DNA of 64,000 nucleotides from Atherinomorus stipes (GCA_023101725.1 JALJCO010007885.1:121491-185490); one strand, 5' to 3'; counted from the first letter of the stretch, positions 11,585 to 23,995 are shown. Notes: generated from the sequence alone by a model not told the origin. Program-made: numbers and translations.

Positions 11585-13583
11585 AGGTTGTGTTCACACT
11601 GGATACTCTGTTCCGATTGGGCAGCGGTTTTCGAAAAATTTCACACCTTCCTTTGCTTTGGTTGATTAAACTGCAGTAAGCAAGGCGGGCTAACGGCCTG
11701 GTTAACCCACCAAAGTTAAACAATGGGGCCTCGTGTACAAAGAGTTGCGTTGTTTCCTCTGAAACCCGGCGTAGGATCAAATCCTGAAACCGTCATGAAT
11801 TCAGATGTTGAATCTGTGCGCACGCATGGATCCAAGTACTTTTCCTTTGTACATCCCAATCAAAGGAATCGTGTGCACATATTGGAGTACTTGACACCTA
11901 CCTGTCCACACCCCCTGAACCAGAGATTCTCCTCTCTGCATATCAGAAAGACAAAATCTGAGCATGACAGTGAATGAAAATGAAAAAAAAAATTCACAGA
12001 GAACAAACTTGAAGCAGTTTGCTTAAGTATAAATGTGCAAAAATGTGCACTTTAGCACGCTGTTGTCCAGCATCACACCCCAACAGAAAAGTGAATGGGA
12101 GAGTGTGTGACGCGGTCAAAGATGTGGGGTCAGAGTCGCGCACACAAGCCGAAATAAGAAGTGGTCCTACTTCAAGTTTGATGTGAATCGGAGGACGGCT
12201 GCTTGTGACTGCTTTTCTTCTTTCAGAGGTGGTGGGAGTTCACGTGACTCCGGTTTTTCTCAAGGTATATATATTTGTGAAACGTGTGTTTATAGAGTCG
12301 CCTCCTCACAGTCCAATGTCACTGGAAATACTGTATTTATGAGCTGACACACTATAGTACCATAAGAGGACGTGTGGCCTTGGGAATTCCAATGCGTCAC
12401 AGCCTCGGGGATTTCCTCATCCCCGGGACGCAGAAGTAACCAACCTGCTACTGTTAAATTGCCATACCGGCCGAGTCTTCCCCCTGCTGTGTTGGCATAA
12501 ATGATTGCCCAGATCATCCTATACAGTAGGTGTCCTCACAAATTAAGTGCATTCATAGATAAACCAGCATATAAGTGAATTTATTCGCTGGAGCTCATGG
12601 AGGCGCAGCTGGGTGTGTTGCGCCCCAAGTCTGGCTTCTGCTCTGCGCACAGAGATGCCTCTGGAAGCCTAAAGTGGCTGACCAGCCAGCTATCATTAAA
12701 TCAGTAAATCTTCTCGGCCTCTGAATACACGCTGTCTGCATATCGCACCCTTTCGAACGTCTTCTTCCAACTAAAGCAGCTGCTGGACAGGAGCCTATTT
12801 TTTGCCCCACTTTGCGCTTTTATATCCACACATAATTGCAGACACAGGTGTTAATTGTTTATGAGGGCTGTTTGTTTATGTGTCTGATCACATCACTCAG
12901 TCTGGGGACTGGTTGTTTTCACATTTATTTCTTATAACAGTTTCCAGCGTTGCCTCCAAGTGTCGCCAAAGTCCCCACAGCTGTAGAAACATTCGCACGC
13001 CAGCCATGAAGTTGATGTGAAGCACCGCACATTTCCACGGTCATTCCATTCATGATACATCTCGACTTTACTGTGAAAATGATCGTACGCCACGTTTTTG
13101 TGCGTACAAACCCTTTGTACATGAGGCCCCTGCTCTTTAGGGAGCGACACTCCCAATACAACCACTCATAATGATGAAAATGCAGGAAGAAGAAAACCAC
13201 ATTCCGTGATAAGTGAAAGTGGAAATCCCTTTGCTGCTTATTATTACTCCATGCCTGTCTACAATACATTTTCCAATTTTTTTTCATTGTTCTTTTGACC
13301 TCGGCTTCTTCGAACACGCACTGTTTGCTTTGCTTTCCCCTCTACCCAAACGATAATGTACGTCCACTTCCTTCTTCTGACAAATGTCACTTCCATTTAG
13401 CTTAGCTGGATAGTCCCGATAGTCCGTTTGCAAATGAACCGAGACAGACCAGAGTTAATTTCTTCGGTGTGCACCAGGGTGCAGTTGGTGTTCATACTGC
13501 ACTCAACAAAGTGGATTATACGTGGAAGCGGACTATGGTTCATTTAACATGGACCAAACAGCCACAGTGTGAACGCTCCCTAA
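11585..13583. mobile_element. possible outer element hosting the Harbinger copy
   Basis: Outside the Harbinger-like ends, aggttgtgttcacactgg (11,585) and the inverse of ccacagtgtgaacgctccct (13,565-13,583) form an imperfect inverted repeat. This suggests an older inverted-repeat element into which the Harbinger-like element inserted. Low confidence. Confidence 0.3.
11724..13130. mobile_element. PIF/Harbinger-like non-autonomous element
   Basis: The left end ggggcctcgtgtacaaagag pairs with the inverse of the right end ctttgtacatgaggcccc. Just inside the right end lies the palindromic subterminal stretch gtacgcc...tttttgtgcgtac. GGGGCCTCxTGTA ends are typical of a fish Harbinger family. No transposase or Myb-like frame can be read; the open frames inside (12,290-12,517, 12,595-12,810 and 12,925-13,317, all minus) have no recognisable domain. 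No clean 3-bp target duplication is visible. Confidence 0.62.
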
Positions 13584-14639
13584 AAATAGGTGTTGGTTGG
13601 AACAATGATGGACCAAGAAATCAAAAGCTTTACAGTTTCTTACATGTAGGGGTCAATAATGATGCCATTATAAGTGCTGGAGATGTATCAGTCTGTCTGT
13701 CCATCTGTCTTCATCCAGCTATCAGTGGTGAACAAGACCCTAAGATACTTAAACCTCTCTATGTAAGGCAAAGACCCATCCCTCTTGTTTTCTTGTTTTG
13801 ACTCAGTTAGAAAGACAATCAACTTGAACGGTGAGAACCGTAAAACTGAAGACTGCATTACACGGATTGGAATAGCTTGTGCTTTCAGGTCGTAATGTAT
13901 TCTTAAAATTTATTTGCGTGATCTGTTTTTGGAAATATGTTTCCCATCAACAGCAATTCTTGAAAGATGCGTAATGTTTAATCACAGAAGTGCCCGCTTG
14001 TTGCCCGTAGTGACAGCTTAGGTTGGAAGTTCAGCGGCAACACTCCCATTTTCTGGCCAGGTTATGTTGCACAAAGCAAAGATAGTGGTGAATGATTTGT
14101 GTGCGTTGATCCCGCACATCCAGCGTATGTGTGTGTGGGTGGGTGTGTAGCAGTGAATATGAGAATTGAGATAAATCAGAGTGTCATTCAGTAATGGTGC
14201 GTGGGCATCAGTGAGTATGTTTTAAATCAAGAGATGTGTGTGTGTGTTTCTTTTATCACTTGTTCATGGCTCCCTTTTATTCTAAGCCATGATGACAGGT
14301 AGGGAGGATAGAAATTGAGGTAGTGACTTGGAGTAAAACGGGAAAAAATGTGAGAGGGTGTTTGGTGAATGCTCAGCTGAATCATTCATCACTTTGAGAC
14401 ACGAAGGAGAGGCAACAAGTGTACATTAAGCCCAGATGAAAATTTGTGCCGTTTACTGAAAAAGTAGAGGTTTGTTTTCGTGGGTGGTTGTTATCAGGCT
14501 GAAATGGTGCAAGGAGCTAATAGTGCCTTAAAGGAAAACTGCAGCTTTCCTCAGTCAATGTTTCCAAAGCAGTTTAAATGTCTCACCCTTACAAATAATC
14601 CCCATGTGGATTTCTGTGAAGTTAAAAAGATGCATGTCT
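13584..14639. other. no gene seen
   Basis: Unrecognised DNA with GT-rich stretches near 14,128-14,150 and 14,235-14,250. Confidence 0.4.
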
Positions 14640-14900
14640 GCTGCAGAGATAAAGGCAAGTAATGTTTTTGTACTAATACCACCATGTTAAAACAGATTTT
14701 TTTTTTAAAAAGTCACCAGGAACCATTTCTGTTAAAATATAACTTTTTTAATAGGTGAAACTCATTTTTTCCAAAGGGTTCAATAGCATTATGTTTTTGA
14801 TTGATTTGTTAGTTTCATTCCTGATGGTTTTATAGGGAATTCATCTTGTTTTCAGTGTGCTACCAAATGGCATTGATTGCTTTTGTCTGCAGCGACTCCG
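14640..14900. repeat. unnamed dispersed repeat, copy A
   Basis: It shares ordered blocks with 47,655-47,880: gtcaccaggaaccatttctg against gtcacaaggaacaatttctg, then gtttcattcctgatggtt, ttcagtgt/tctcagtgc, and gcttttgtctgcag against gcttgtgtctgcaa. Same orientation. I do not recognise the family. Confidence 0.55.
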
Positions 14901-15279
14901 GCCAGGTAAATGGAATCAGCAATGTTTCCCTCATTTCAGTAAGTTCTCCCACCGTTGAAACATCATCTGATTACAGTATTATTTCTACTATATTTCTCAA
15001 TTATGTTGCATTATGTTCATCACTGAAAGTAACTGCAACTGAGTTTCAGTTTCAGTTTGGTCTGTTTCAAGTATTTCGAGCATACAGAAAAAACAAAACA
15101 AACAAACATAAAATTTATAGACATCAAACATAAAAGCTCATAGCTGCTCCAAACTGAGTGGGATGAAGTTTAAAACTTATTCATTCCCTGTCCCTCTCTT
15201 CAAGTATTTTTAATTACAAAACATCTTTGATTCCAACTTCCTAGACATTGTTGCCTTCATGTGGTATTGTATTTATAGT

Positions 15280-16105
15280 AAATACCAAAATCCGACATCA
15301 AAATTGCACTTGAACACCCACTGGAAAGCTGCAAAAATTTTCCGATACCCAAGTTCAACTTTGACCTTTCAACATGGCGGAAAGCAACAAAAATTTCCTG
15401 AATGGGATGCAATGCTGCTGCTGCTTGGTTAGTTTGTAGTCTCCATAACTCTGTGACGCACAGAACTTTAATAGCATTGCTATTTAAACTTAGTTTTGTG
15501 TTTGAAAATACAGTTATTGTTTGGTTTACCTTCTCATAGCAGATGCTAGCTAGCAGCTAGCTAGCCAGTTAAAGATAGCCTCAAGTGTTTCACTTCATCA
15601 CGATAGCAAAATGCACTGGTAATTTCCACTTAACATCTTGATCATACCACATGAAGGCAGTATTACTTTCATATAACAATTTTAACACAAAACATTCACC
15701 CTTCTTGATTACCAAAATCAATATTTCAGTTTTTTATATCTCCCAAAAATCATTTCTCCGAATCTCTCTCTAAAGAGATGGATACTTGGTTATTTCTACC
15801 ACATGAAAAATGTGAATTACACTACAGCAGCTTCCCCCTACATCTATGAAAACCAAAACTATGTGTATGACTGATTTAATGCAACAAAATATTTGTAAGA
15901 AGTGTAAATAAATGTAACATTACAGGAGCTTCTAAAACTAATAACACTGGGCGCAGCCATCTTTAAATCTGAACTCGGAGCTGCGAGGATTGTCCGACTT
16001 TCCAAGTGGGAAATCCGACTTCGGGCGGCTGTTCCAGTTTAAACTTCCCACTCAGAACTGGAAATTTCCGACTTCTGAGTTCAACTGGAACGCAGCATTA
16101 TATCA
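15280..16105. repeat. probable inverted-repeat element remnants
   Basis: The part at 15,940-16,105 has paired blocks such as gtccgactttccaagtggga and aatttccgacttctgagttc, and ends ttcaactggaacgcagc. The part near 15,290-15,390 has related ccgacatc/acttgaac blocks. This resembles a fish MITE that ends in a tggaacgc-type terminus. Limits are uncertain. Confidence 0.38.
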
Positions 16106-17414
16106 GTTTTACATAATAACTATGCATAGGTTTCAAATGTGATTATAAAGATTTCACTTGGGAATTTACAGTAAATGGGGTTCACATTGGGTTTAATTTG
16201 AATGTTACCTCTGTTTGACCTGTGATTCTATTGGCTTACAATTTACACAAATGTTACATGTTGTTAAACAGTCAAGTCTAACTTGGGTTTCACATTTTAT
16301 TACGATATAAATATTACAATACTATGTGTTCCTACACACAGGTATAAATACAGTACATCCTGTATGTATTTCACATGTTCCACATGTCTCATCTATTTCA
16401 CATGTGAAAAGCCACGTGGCATCACATGTAAAACACTTATTTTTAAGGGTAAACTCTTTGACATTAAATAAAAAGATATTTCTGATTACTTTTAACATTT
16501 ACATTAACTTTGCTTTACATAAGAAATCCCATCAGCAGAATGAAATAATTTGGCCCCCTTATGCAGAAATGTAACTAGAAATAGGCTACGTGCAAAGTTC
16601 CATAGCCTATGTGGGCATTTGAATCTTTTAAACACAGTGTCTACATGCCTTTTGCTAGTGACAGGGCTGTATTTAACACCAAGCCACATTTTTCTCTCTC
16701 ACCCTAACCACTATACTGTACGTCCTAAACATAAGTCAATGCTTTATTTTCTACAGTTTTCCTCCTTTCCTTGGTTTGTATGCAAAACCAAAGAAAATTT
16801 TTAATGAAAGATGGTGGGAAAAAAAACAGCGAGAGACTTAACCACACTTTGCAAATGTGATACTGGAGGTGAAAGGCGAGCAAAAGAATAAATTCCAGCT
16901 GGAGTTGAATATGGGTGTCAGCTGAAAGCATGTGTCTTAGATTCATCCAACACCCTAACCTTCTGCTTACAAAATCCCCATATGTTTATGTGTACTGTAT
17001 ATTAGGCCGAACTCATCTTTGCAAAAAAAGAAATGTTAGAAAAACACAAAACAGGTATGTCAAACTCATAGACTGTGTGTGCATGTATTTGAAAAAATAA
17101 ACATAACATTGCATTAAGACCACAGATATGGTGTATAAAAATCTAAAGTGGCATTGTATTTTGTGGCGTCTGGGTTGCAGTGTCCCAAATCCAAGTTTAG
17201 ATGCTGAAACAGAAGCAGATTTGTATGTTGTTCAAAATCTTGCTTCAAGGGGGCCTGAATGTGCAAAAAAATGAAATTCTGGCCCAAACTGATCTGAGAC
17301 CACACTTTTAAAACCCGGTCAAACATAGCAACCATTACGGGACAAGAACCAGCTTTCTTTTCGTAGAAGTCAGTATCAGAACAACATTTAGCTTGATTTA
17401 GCTCAGTTTAGATT
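16106..17414. other. no gene seen
   Basis: Only short frames without domains. Confidence 0.4.
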
Positions 17415-17560
17415 ATTGTTTGTTTTTTTTAGGATCCCCATTAGCTGCAACCCGGCTGCAGCTGTTCTTCCTGGGGTCCACCCAAATTATAATAAAATTA
17501 CAGTTAAAATGCTATCAAATGAATAAAAAACTAAGCAAATGAAAATCTGCCCTAAACAAA
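17415..17560 (-). repeat. LINE 3' end fragment
   Basis: The plus strand reads ttaggatccccattagctgc, then gctgttcttcctggggtcca. This is the reverse complement of a 3' end common to fish non-LTR elements. No coding part is left. Confidence 0.55.
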
Positions 17561-18334
17561 TTCATGCTAAGAAATAAAAACAATAAAAATATCACTGAAA
17601 AATATATAAATAGATAATTGAATAAATCCAGAATTTGCAACAGAGTTTTTCTGAGGTTGTCAAAAAATCATTACCAACTTCCATTACCTTTTTTTTCTAT
17701 TGACTATGAAAACCTCGTCAATAAGGTAACCACCTCTCTAGATGCTTCGAGAGCTGCAAATATGAAATGCATTGCACCTACATTGCAAGGCCAGTAGAAA
17801 TGTGAAGTGTGACTGTGTGGGGACCCTAAAGCTGCCTCCAGTAATTCCTGCTAGGAAACTCCTGCTTAATTTTAAAAGAAAAAAAAATGCTGAGAATTAA
17901 GGTTTAATTAGTATACTTTTAATAACTTTTTGGTGTGGGAGAATACTGTAGATTGAGAGAGAAGCATAAAACGGTCATCTAACAGTTAATTTAACCCTTG
18001 GTTGTATCGGCTGTGTGGAATTTTTGTTTCTTCTCACAAAATCCTGAATGGGTCTCTGCAAAGTAACCTGGATTTTTCCTCCAAGTAGAAAAGCATGCAG
18101 GGTTGATGAGCTTATGCTGCCACATTGACTCATGGTGGGTTTGCAGTAAAACAAATCCTTTCTGGGGCCACTCTGTCCACTGTGAGCCAATTCGGGGAGT
18201 AAATTTTTGTCACAAGTTTTTCCAAACTGCCTAGCCATTCTCATTCCTGTCTTGTCACATTTTGACAACTGGTCAGAAGCCCCATTCCATTGGTTTTAAA
18301 TAAAAGTGATAATCCCAAAGTGTCCCATTTGGAT
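17561..18334. other. no gene seen
   Basis: AT-rich non-coding DNA. Confidence 0.4.
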
Positions 18335-18499
18335 GTTGAGGGTTTCTGATGCTAGCGTCACAGTTGCCCCATGTCAACATGGACAATGGGGCTTGGGAAC
18401 CGACATCACAGCACAATGCATTGTCGGAGATAAACAATACGCCGCTGTCATTTTCGGAGGCCAACAGGAGGGACTGACTAAAAACAAGAAAACAGAAGG

Positions 18500-19036
18500 A
18501 TGCCAGAAGTTCAAAAAGAAAGAAAAGACGGGTGCCGGGATAAACTTCTTCCCGAGGCAAGGAGACGCTTTATGGAGAAGATTGCATTAATCGCCAATAA
18601 GGACCCATATGAAATGCTGGCTAAAGAGTGGACCCGTGACCCTGATTTTCTCTTTTTTTTTTTAAAGGATTTTTGGGCACTAGTGGCCTTTATACAACAG
18701 TGTATAGTGACAGGAAAGGGGCAGAGAGAGTGGGGAGTGACATGCAGCAAAGGGTCCTCGACCGGGAATCGAACCGGGGCCGACTGCGCTGAGGAACTGT
18801 AGCCTCTGTTCATGGGGCGGCTGCTCAACCAACTGAGCTAATCACCGCCCCACCCTGATTTTCTCTAACATACCCCAACATTTTCACATACTTGCTCTGT
18901 AGCATGAGTACCTACACTTCATCTCAGTTTCGGAATTACAAGTCCCTGGAAGCTCACAGTTTACAAATGGCTGGGTCCAAGATGTGGAAACCTACAAACC
19001 AATGGGCTCAGACAACATTGTCCTTCTTAAGCATCT
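18500..19036 (+). pseudogene. transposon-encoded protein remnant (YqaJ/SWIM-type fish family), split by a SINE
   Basis: The first part (18,519-18,653) reads LLPEARRRFMEKIALIANKD then PYEMLAKEWTRDPDF. After the SINE, the sequence continues in another frame as LTYPNIFTYLLCSMSTYTSS, then QFRNYKSLEAHS, and after one more frameshift FTNGWVQDVETY (to about 19,036). The order KIALI..KDPYEM - EW..D - TYPxIxxYL - YT..xxxNYKSLEA - GWVQDV matches the N-terminal half of a large fish and cnidarian transposon-type protein that usually carries SWIM zinc-finger and YqaJ-exonuclease regions further on. Those regions are absent here. The family is recalled from memory. The copy is dead: one SINE and at least two frameshifts or stops. 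Confidence 0.58.
18654..18851 (-). mobile_element. tRNA-derived SINE, copy 2
   Basis: Same family as 6,475-6,672, in the same minus orientation: head ggggcggtgattagctcag, B-box-like ggttcgattcccgg, and a tail seen as a T run at 18,654-18,663. It is flanked by a perfect 15-bp duplication, accctgattttctct, at 18,639-18,653 and 18,852-18,866. It inserted into the transposon-protein remnant described at 18,500-19,036. Its B box is closer to the consensus than that of copy 1. Confidence 0.9.
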
Positions 19037-19572
19037 GAGTGGCTTGTCAAAGTGCTTTTCCAGGGTCCCAATCATTCATGTGTTCGAATGAGCCTCCCTT
19101 GTAGCCTGTTAGCTAACCGCACTATAAAAAGAGGCTATGTTACAAAATAAAAGGTAGCTCTTTAGGTAATTTCTATGAAAAACAGGAGAAAATAGGGAGG
19201 TAATTATCCAATTTTAACACATTTTTGCACTTACCGGAATGAAAATGCCGAGGGCACACTTTCAGGTAGGATGGGATGTTAGCAAAATGTATGTCTGTGT
19301 GTCTTACAGCTGCTATCCACGCCATCCGTCTCCTCTGGGTTACTTCTGACACAAGACTCCCTTGATTCTGTTTCCATGTTGTAAACAGAAAAAAAGACAG
19401 CCCGTATTAATTTTTTTTCCAGATTAATCATGTGCACGAACATTGCAACCCACAACACAGCAAGTTCTACCCATGTTGCGTGCGTAGCATGACTTCGAAC
19501 AATGGCCTCAGATAATGGAGAATCCTCACGTCTGGGTTACAACGTCACTTCACGTTCCCTAGCCCTGCACTG
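19037..19572. other. no gene seen
   Basis: Unrecognised DNA. It may include further decayed parts of the element to its left. Confidence 0.35.
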
Positions 19573-19838
19573 TGTGACGGCCCCAGTAGGTGTGGCCCGT
19601 CATCAGAACACCTGCTCTTGGTGGCTGGCTATTTAAAAGTCCATGACTAACTTTCTCTCTATTTGCGTCCCTCCTCAGCCTGGTTTGTACATATACTGGT
19701 CCACATCCACTTTACACCACTGATTGTCCATGTACGCATGTTGCACACACTTCTTTTTCTTTAATAAAATATTCTGAACTGTCGCCAGTGACTCCTTTCC
19801 TCTTTCTTGTCACGGTTTACCATGCAGGTTGTGACTAA
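19573..19838 (+). mobile_element. LTR of a retroelement
   Basis: It starts tgtgacggccccag and ends near ggttgtgac. Inside, in the right order, are a TATA-like box (tatttaaa, 19,630) and a poly(A) signal (aataaa, 19,763) followed by a GT/T-rich stretch. A primer-binding-like sequence follows at once, which fixes the orientation as plus. No matching second LTR or coding region is seen in the window; a short repeat of caggttgtgac at 19,870-19,882 suggests loss of the interior. Confidence 0.65.
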
Positions 19839-19839
19839 T

Positions 19840-19857
19840 TGGGGGCTCGTCCGGGAC
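19840..19857 (+). other. primer-binding site, tRNA-Pro type
   Basis: tgggggctcgtccgggac lies just after the LTR end. From memory it equals, but for the last base, the tRNA-Pro primer site used by gammaretroviruses and by some fish LTR elements. Confidence 0.7.
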
Positions 19858-19884
19858 TTCTCGCACCACACAGGTTGTGACAAA

Positions 19885-22804
19885 TGATAAAGCCTTACTG
19901 TATAGAGAGTATTTAATTTAAATTATGTTTTTCAAAAGCATTTTCATGACATAATGAAGTTGTGTAGTTGTAAAAAAGTCAAAATAAAAATGAATAAAAG
20001 GAAGAGACAAAAATGTAGTTTCAATGATAGACTTAAAAACATAACTCTTTGCACAGTGACTGAATGTATACTTTTCCTGCTCCCAGATCTCCTCACACAA
20101 CTGCTGACACTTTAGTTTTCACTGCCGGAGGATGTCTGAAAATTCACAGCAGTTCCCTGTGCATTAAAAAGAGATGATAAAGGTAAACCTTGTGTGTTTG
20201 AAACTGCTTGCTTGCATCGATTTACAATTTGAAAATCAGAGTTTGTAAGTTTCTCCTATATTCTAGTTTTTTTTTTTGTTTTTTTTTTTTCAGAAAATAG
20301 TTACTTTCCAACTTGAAATTTTTGAATCAGTGTCCCTGGATGTTATCACTTTAAAACATGGGGTGACACTAAGGATGCAGAAATATACTCCAGTAATTAT
20401 TTATGGTTAGACTGAAATAATCTTACTTAATCAGTTGGGATTAGTTTGTATGCTGTTATGGGCTTTTGATATGGAAAAAATGAGCTGAATCAAGGGACAA
20501 GGCAGAAATACTGCAATCATTCATGAGTTTGGATGAAAAACAACATATTTATAATCATAATTACCCTCATATACCATCACATATAGTATCACATTTAGAT
20601 ATAGTATCACAGAAACTTGACAGAAAAATACAACTTTTCAGATGGTGCACCTCCTTCCCTACAATGCACCTGTGGAATTGACAAAACACTATTTTCTCCC
20701 AGGACTAAAGCCAATGTTCAACCTTGCAAATGAAAATGCTGTTTCTACCTTCCAAAAGTTGTCACCGGTGGCTGCCAGAATATAAATGCACTCAAGAGGA
20801 GCTTTTGATGTTGGAAATATCAGACACACTCTTCAGCTCGATGGTAGCAGATGTCTATTCCACCATCTGCTTCAGACTGATATTACGACAATGCCCACCT
20901 CTTCACAAGAGGACTTCTGAAAATCCTGCGCTTACCAGACTGAACACTCACATTTACTCGCCTAGAATATCTGATTTGGTTTGTTTTGTAGTCTGTGCAG
21001 AGCTGCGGATGGGCTGTTGATTTAGTCTTGATGTAGAAATAAAGGGAAAGACTTGGCAGGAAAAAACAGACCAGATGGAGGTGCACAGATATTTCTATAA
21101 TTTGTACGAGCTCTTTAGGTCCTAATATATGCTCATTAGCAGTTTGGTTGCTAATAACCCTGACAGCAACTGCTTGGGCTGTTTAAACCTTTTCCCGTAT
21201 CCATGCAACCCGGCCACGTCAGCCCACATTCCTCACATCAGATCTGTACTGAGCAAGGTTGGTGTGCACCAACCAGCTGTGTGGAGAAATCAGTAAAAAT
21301 AGAAAGATAAAGTAGGAGATTATCTGTTAAGAAGTTTAATGTTACCAGCGAGGGAGGAATAGCTGCCTCCTTGGGAAAAGGTTGGGAGTATTCAACCCAG
21401 AAGCTATGTGATAGTGATGACACTTAGTTGTCCTCGATTGAGTTATAGCTGGATAAGAGCTGCTCTTTGGGTTGCAACATGATTCCCAGGCCCCAGTCCT
21501 CCTCTCCACAGGATGCAGAGGTTAACAACGAGTTCAAAACACGACCTTTCGAACGGCTTAGTCAGCGCACACTCCCTACACCCTGACCTCCGCCTCCCCC
21601 GCTTGTCTCTTCTCTCCTTTATTTTACTCAGACGGGAGTTGTTCAGGGGCCATCTCTGATCTGAGATAAAACGGCATTACCACATCCTCCGCCATCACTT
21701 TCTCTTTGTGTTCTTTTTTTCTTATTCAACTCACTGTGGCTTCAACTGTCTTGCCCCCTCAACCTGTTTGGCAAATCCTCAGCTTTATTCCCTCTCCACG
21801 ATAGAGCAGGGAATAAAGAACTTCTTTTCCTTCTCACTTCTCTCTTTGTCCTCCCAAAACCAAAAGCAACCCAAATTATCCAAGCTATCAATGTCCCTAT
21901 TGTATTTTTTTCACTCTCATATGGCAAAACAAGGGAAGAAGAAAATAAACTGTCATATTTTGTTAGATATGAGTACACCTCTTTTTAAAAAGCAGTGCAA
22001 CTCATCATATCTGGCCCAAACTGGCCCTGTGAGAGCTGTCAGAGGTTATCACCTCTGAACGCTACTCTCCACATGTGTTCGCACGATGGCCACACTGTAA
22101 AGATCTCTATATTCCAGTCCACATGGGGAAAGATGCTGCTTTGCTCCAGCCTTTCACCCCAAGGGAGTCAGAGGGTTCTTTTACACAGTTGTGGTTTCAC
22201 TGTAAAACATCTCTCTTTCTGCACCGACTGCATGTCAGACAGCAGGAAAGGCTTGTCTGGGATTTATTGGCAGTTGTGGATCTGCAGATGATGGACGAAC
22301 GCCCCTCAGGAGCGTAGGTCTTGTAAAAGGCAAGGGGTGGAATAGCCCATTAAAATGGCATTTATTTCCTTTGCATGTCTGCTTGGACCCCCCTTTCTCA
22401 CTCTATTAACATCATTCTTTCCAATGCAGTCAAGGCCTGTGTGCTTTTCAGATGCTCTTTTGCCCTCTTTGCTTTTTCTTCTGAAGAAACAAAGCAGTCT
22501 CTCGCACTGATGGATTCGCCCTCAAAATATGGTTGTGCACCCACAGCTGGTTTAAAGTATGCAGCTGCAGGAAAATCACAATGCCTCTCTGTTTTGGCCT
22601 TATGCTATACATTACAAAGCCAAAAGTTACTGATTTTTTTTTTTTTTTTTTTTTATCAACCTCCTCCTCTGTAAAATATCCCATTAAAGTCAACATTATT
22701 CTTTTTATTCACAACAACGTCATTTTGGGACACTTTTACAGACACCATCCATCCCGCATATTTAAATTCAGCATCACAGGGGGTCTAATTTGAAGAATAT
22801 GAAT
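19885..22804. other. no gene seen
   Basis: Several 60-116 residue frames occur (for example 21,708-22,058 plus) but none shows a domain, and they overlap on both strands. A T run with a mixed flank lies at 20,266-20,291, and a long T run at 22,635-22,654. Confidence 0.4.
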
Positions 22805-22945
22805 TACATAGAAATCTGACCTACGTAGAACGATAAGCTGCTGTCTGTTTCAACCATTTTTTTAACAAAGAAACAAAGCTGACCAACCATGAACAGGAAC
22901 TTTGATACTCGCTCTTGATATTCACATGACAATGCACAAGGACAT
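22805..22945. repeat. unnamed MITE-like repeat, copy 1
   Basis: It shares tacgtagaacgataagctgc, gctgtctg, acaaagctgacc and aacaggaactttgat with 36,050-36,190 in the same orientation. I do not recognise the family by name. Confidence 0.55.
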
Positions 22946-23028
22946 AATTACTGTTGGTGGCAGGTGAGCGTATTCCCATTTTATTACATGACCTCTTATG
23001 ATTTGAATGACTACTACATGCAAAGGAT

Positions 23029-23250
23029 AAATATATTATTTATTAATCCCAATTCCAGCATTCCAATTAGTAATTCATTCTCTGCATTTAACCCATCTCA
23101 CGTTGAACCTGAGAGCAGTGGGCAGCCAAATACAGCGCCTGGGGAGCAGTTGGTGGGGGTAGTGATTCACCTAAGTGCTGTGTCAGGGACTCAAACCCAG
23201 GTCTGCCACGCCAAAGCCCACAACATTAACTCTAGGCTACCCACTTGATA
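23029..23250. repeat. teleost SINE/LINE-tail repeat
   Basis: Blocks tctgcatttaacccatctca, gagcagtgggcagcc, gcgcctggggagcagttgg and gggactcaaacccaggtct are a well-known order in a fish interspersed repeat. No coding capacity. Confidence 0.6.
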
Positions 23251-23334
23251 GAAACACTCTACAATGTGTAACAAAATCGAAGGTCAGTGGCGGAAAAATA
23301 TGATATATAATTCAAAACTATGTTTCTACTGATG

Positions 23335-23646
23335 TGTAATCGCTGCATTAGAGCAGCTGTTGTATGTTTATTTTCAGCCACTTATATCTGCTTGCTGGGG
23401 GTCCACATACAAGGAGGCTGCCATATTTGATAATTAATGCTTTAAAAGGCATTAAAGGTACTGTACTATAGCTACATAGCTACACCTGAGACCACTGGAT
23501 CCACTCACAGATGAAAACATCTTTATGTCTGGGAGAATTTTGGCCACTGATGGCCACTGTACATTTACAACAGTGCTTGGCATATGAAGTAATTGCTCTA
23601 CCGATCTTTACCACTAGATGTCAGTCATACACTGTACCTTTAAAAC
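23335..23646 (-). mobile_element. MITE with TTAAAGGTACAGT ends, copy B
   Basis: The right end catacactgtacctttaaa is the inverse of the left end of the copy at 39,708. The inner block tctgcttgctgggggtccac matches the inverse of the inner right part of that copy. An internal ttaaaggtactgta near 23,452 suggests rearrangement. Confidence 0.55.
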
Positions 23647-23835
23647 AACGAAGTTTAAGCTCAAACTACAATCGCTTTCAATATTTTCCCTATATATATT
23701 TTCTAATTCTACTGTAGTGATGTCTGAATCCAACCAGGAACAAATAAGGCATAATAGAAGATGTTTCTTTTAACAATTTTTGCAATAGCTATTCGATTCA
23801 GTTGGGTTCACTACCCTGTAAGGTATAATAAATTA

Positions 23836-23995
23836 AAAGCTTTAAAGGTAGAGTCCAAAGTTTCCCCTGTGAAAATAAACGTTAGACTTGTGCAAGTGGA
23901 ATCTGTCTCAAACCCCGCCTTTTACTCGCTCGGTTCGAATACTGTTGTTTGCAAACAGAAACAGTGGGGGAACTTCGGATTCTACCTTTAAACAT
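23836..23995. mobile_element. short MITE, about 160 bp
   Basis: Terminal inverted repeats: ctttaaaggtagagtcc on the left and ggattctacctttaaa on the right. Confidence 0.65.

Noticed and set aside
12925..13317. 130-residue minus frame
   Set aside because: Runs across the right end of the Harbinger-like element; no transposase or Myb-like motif.
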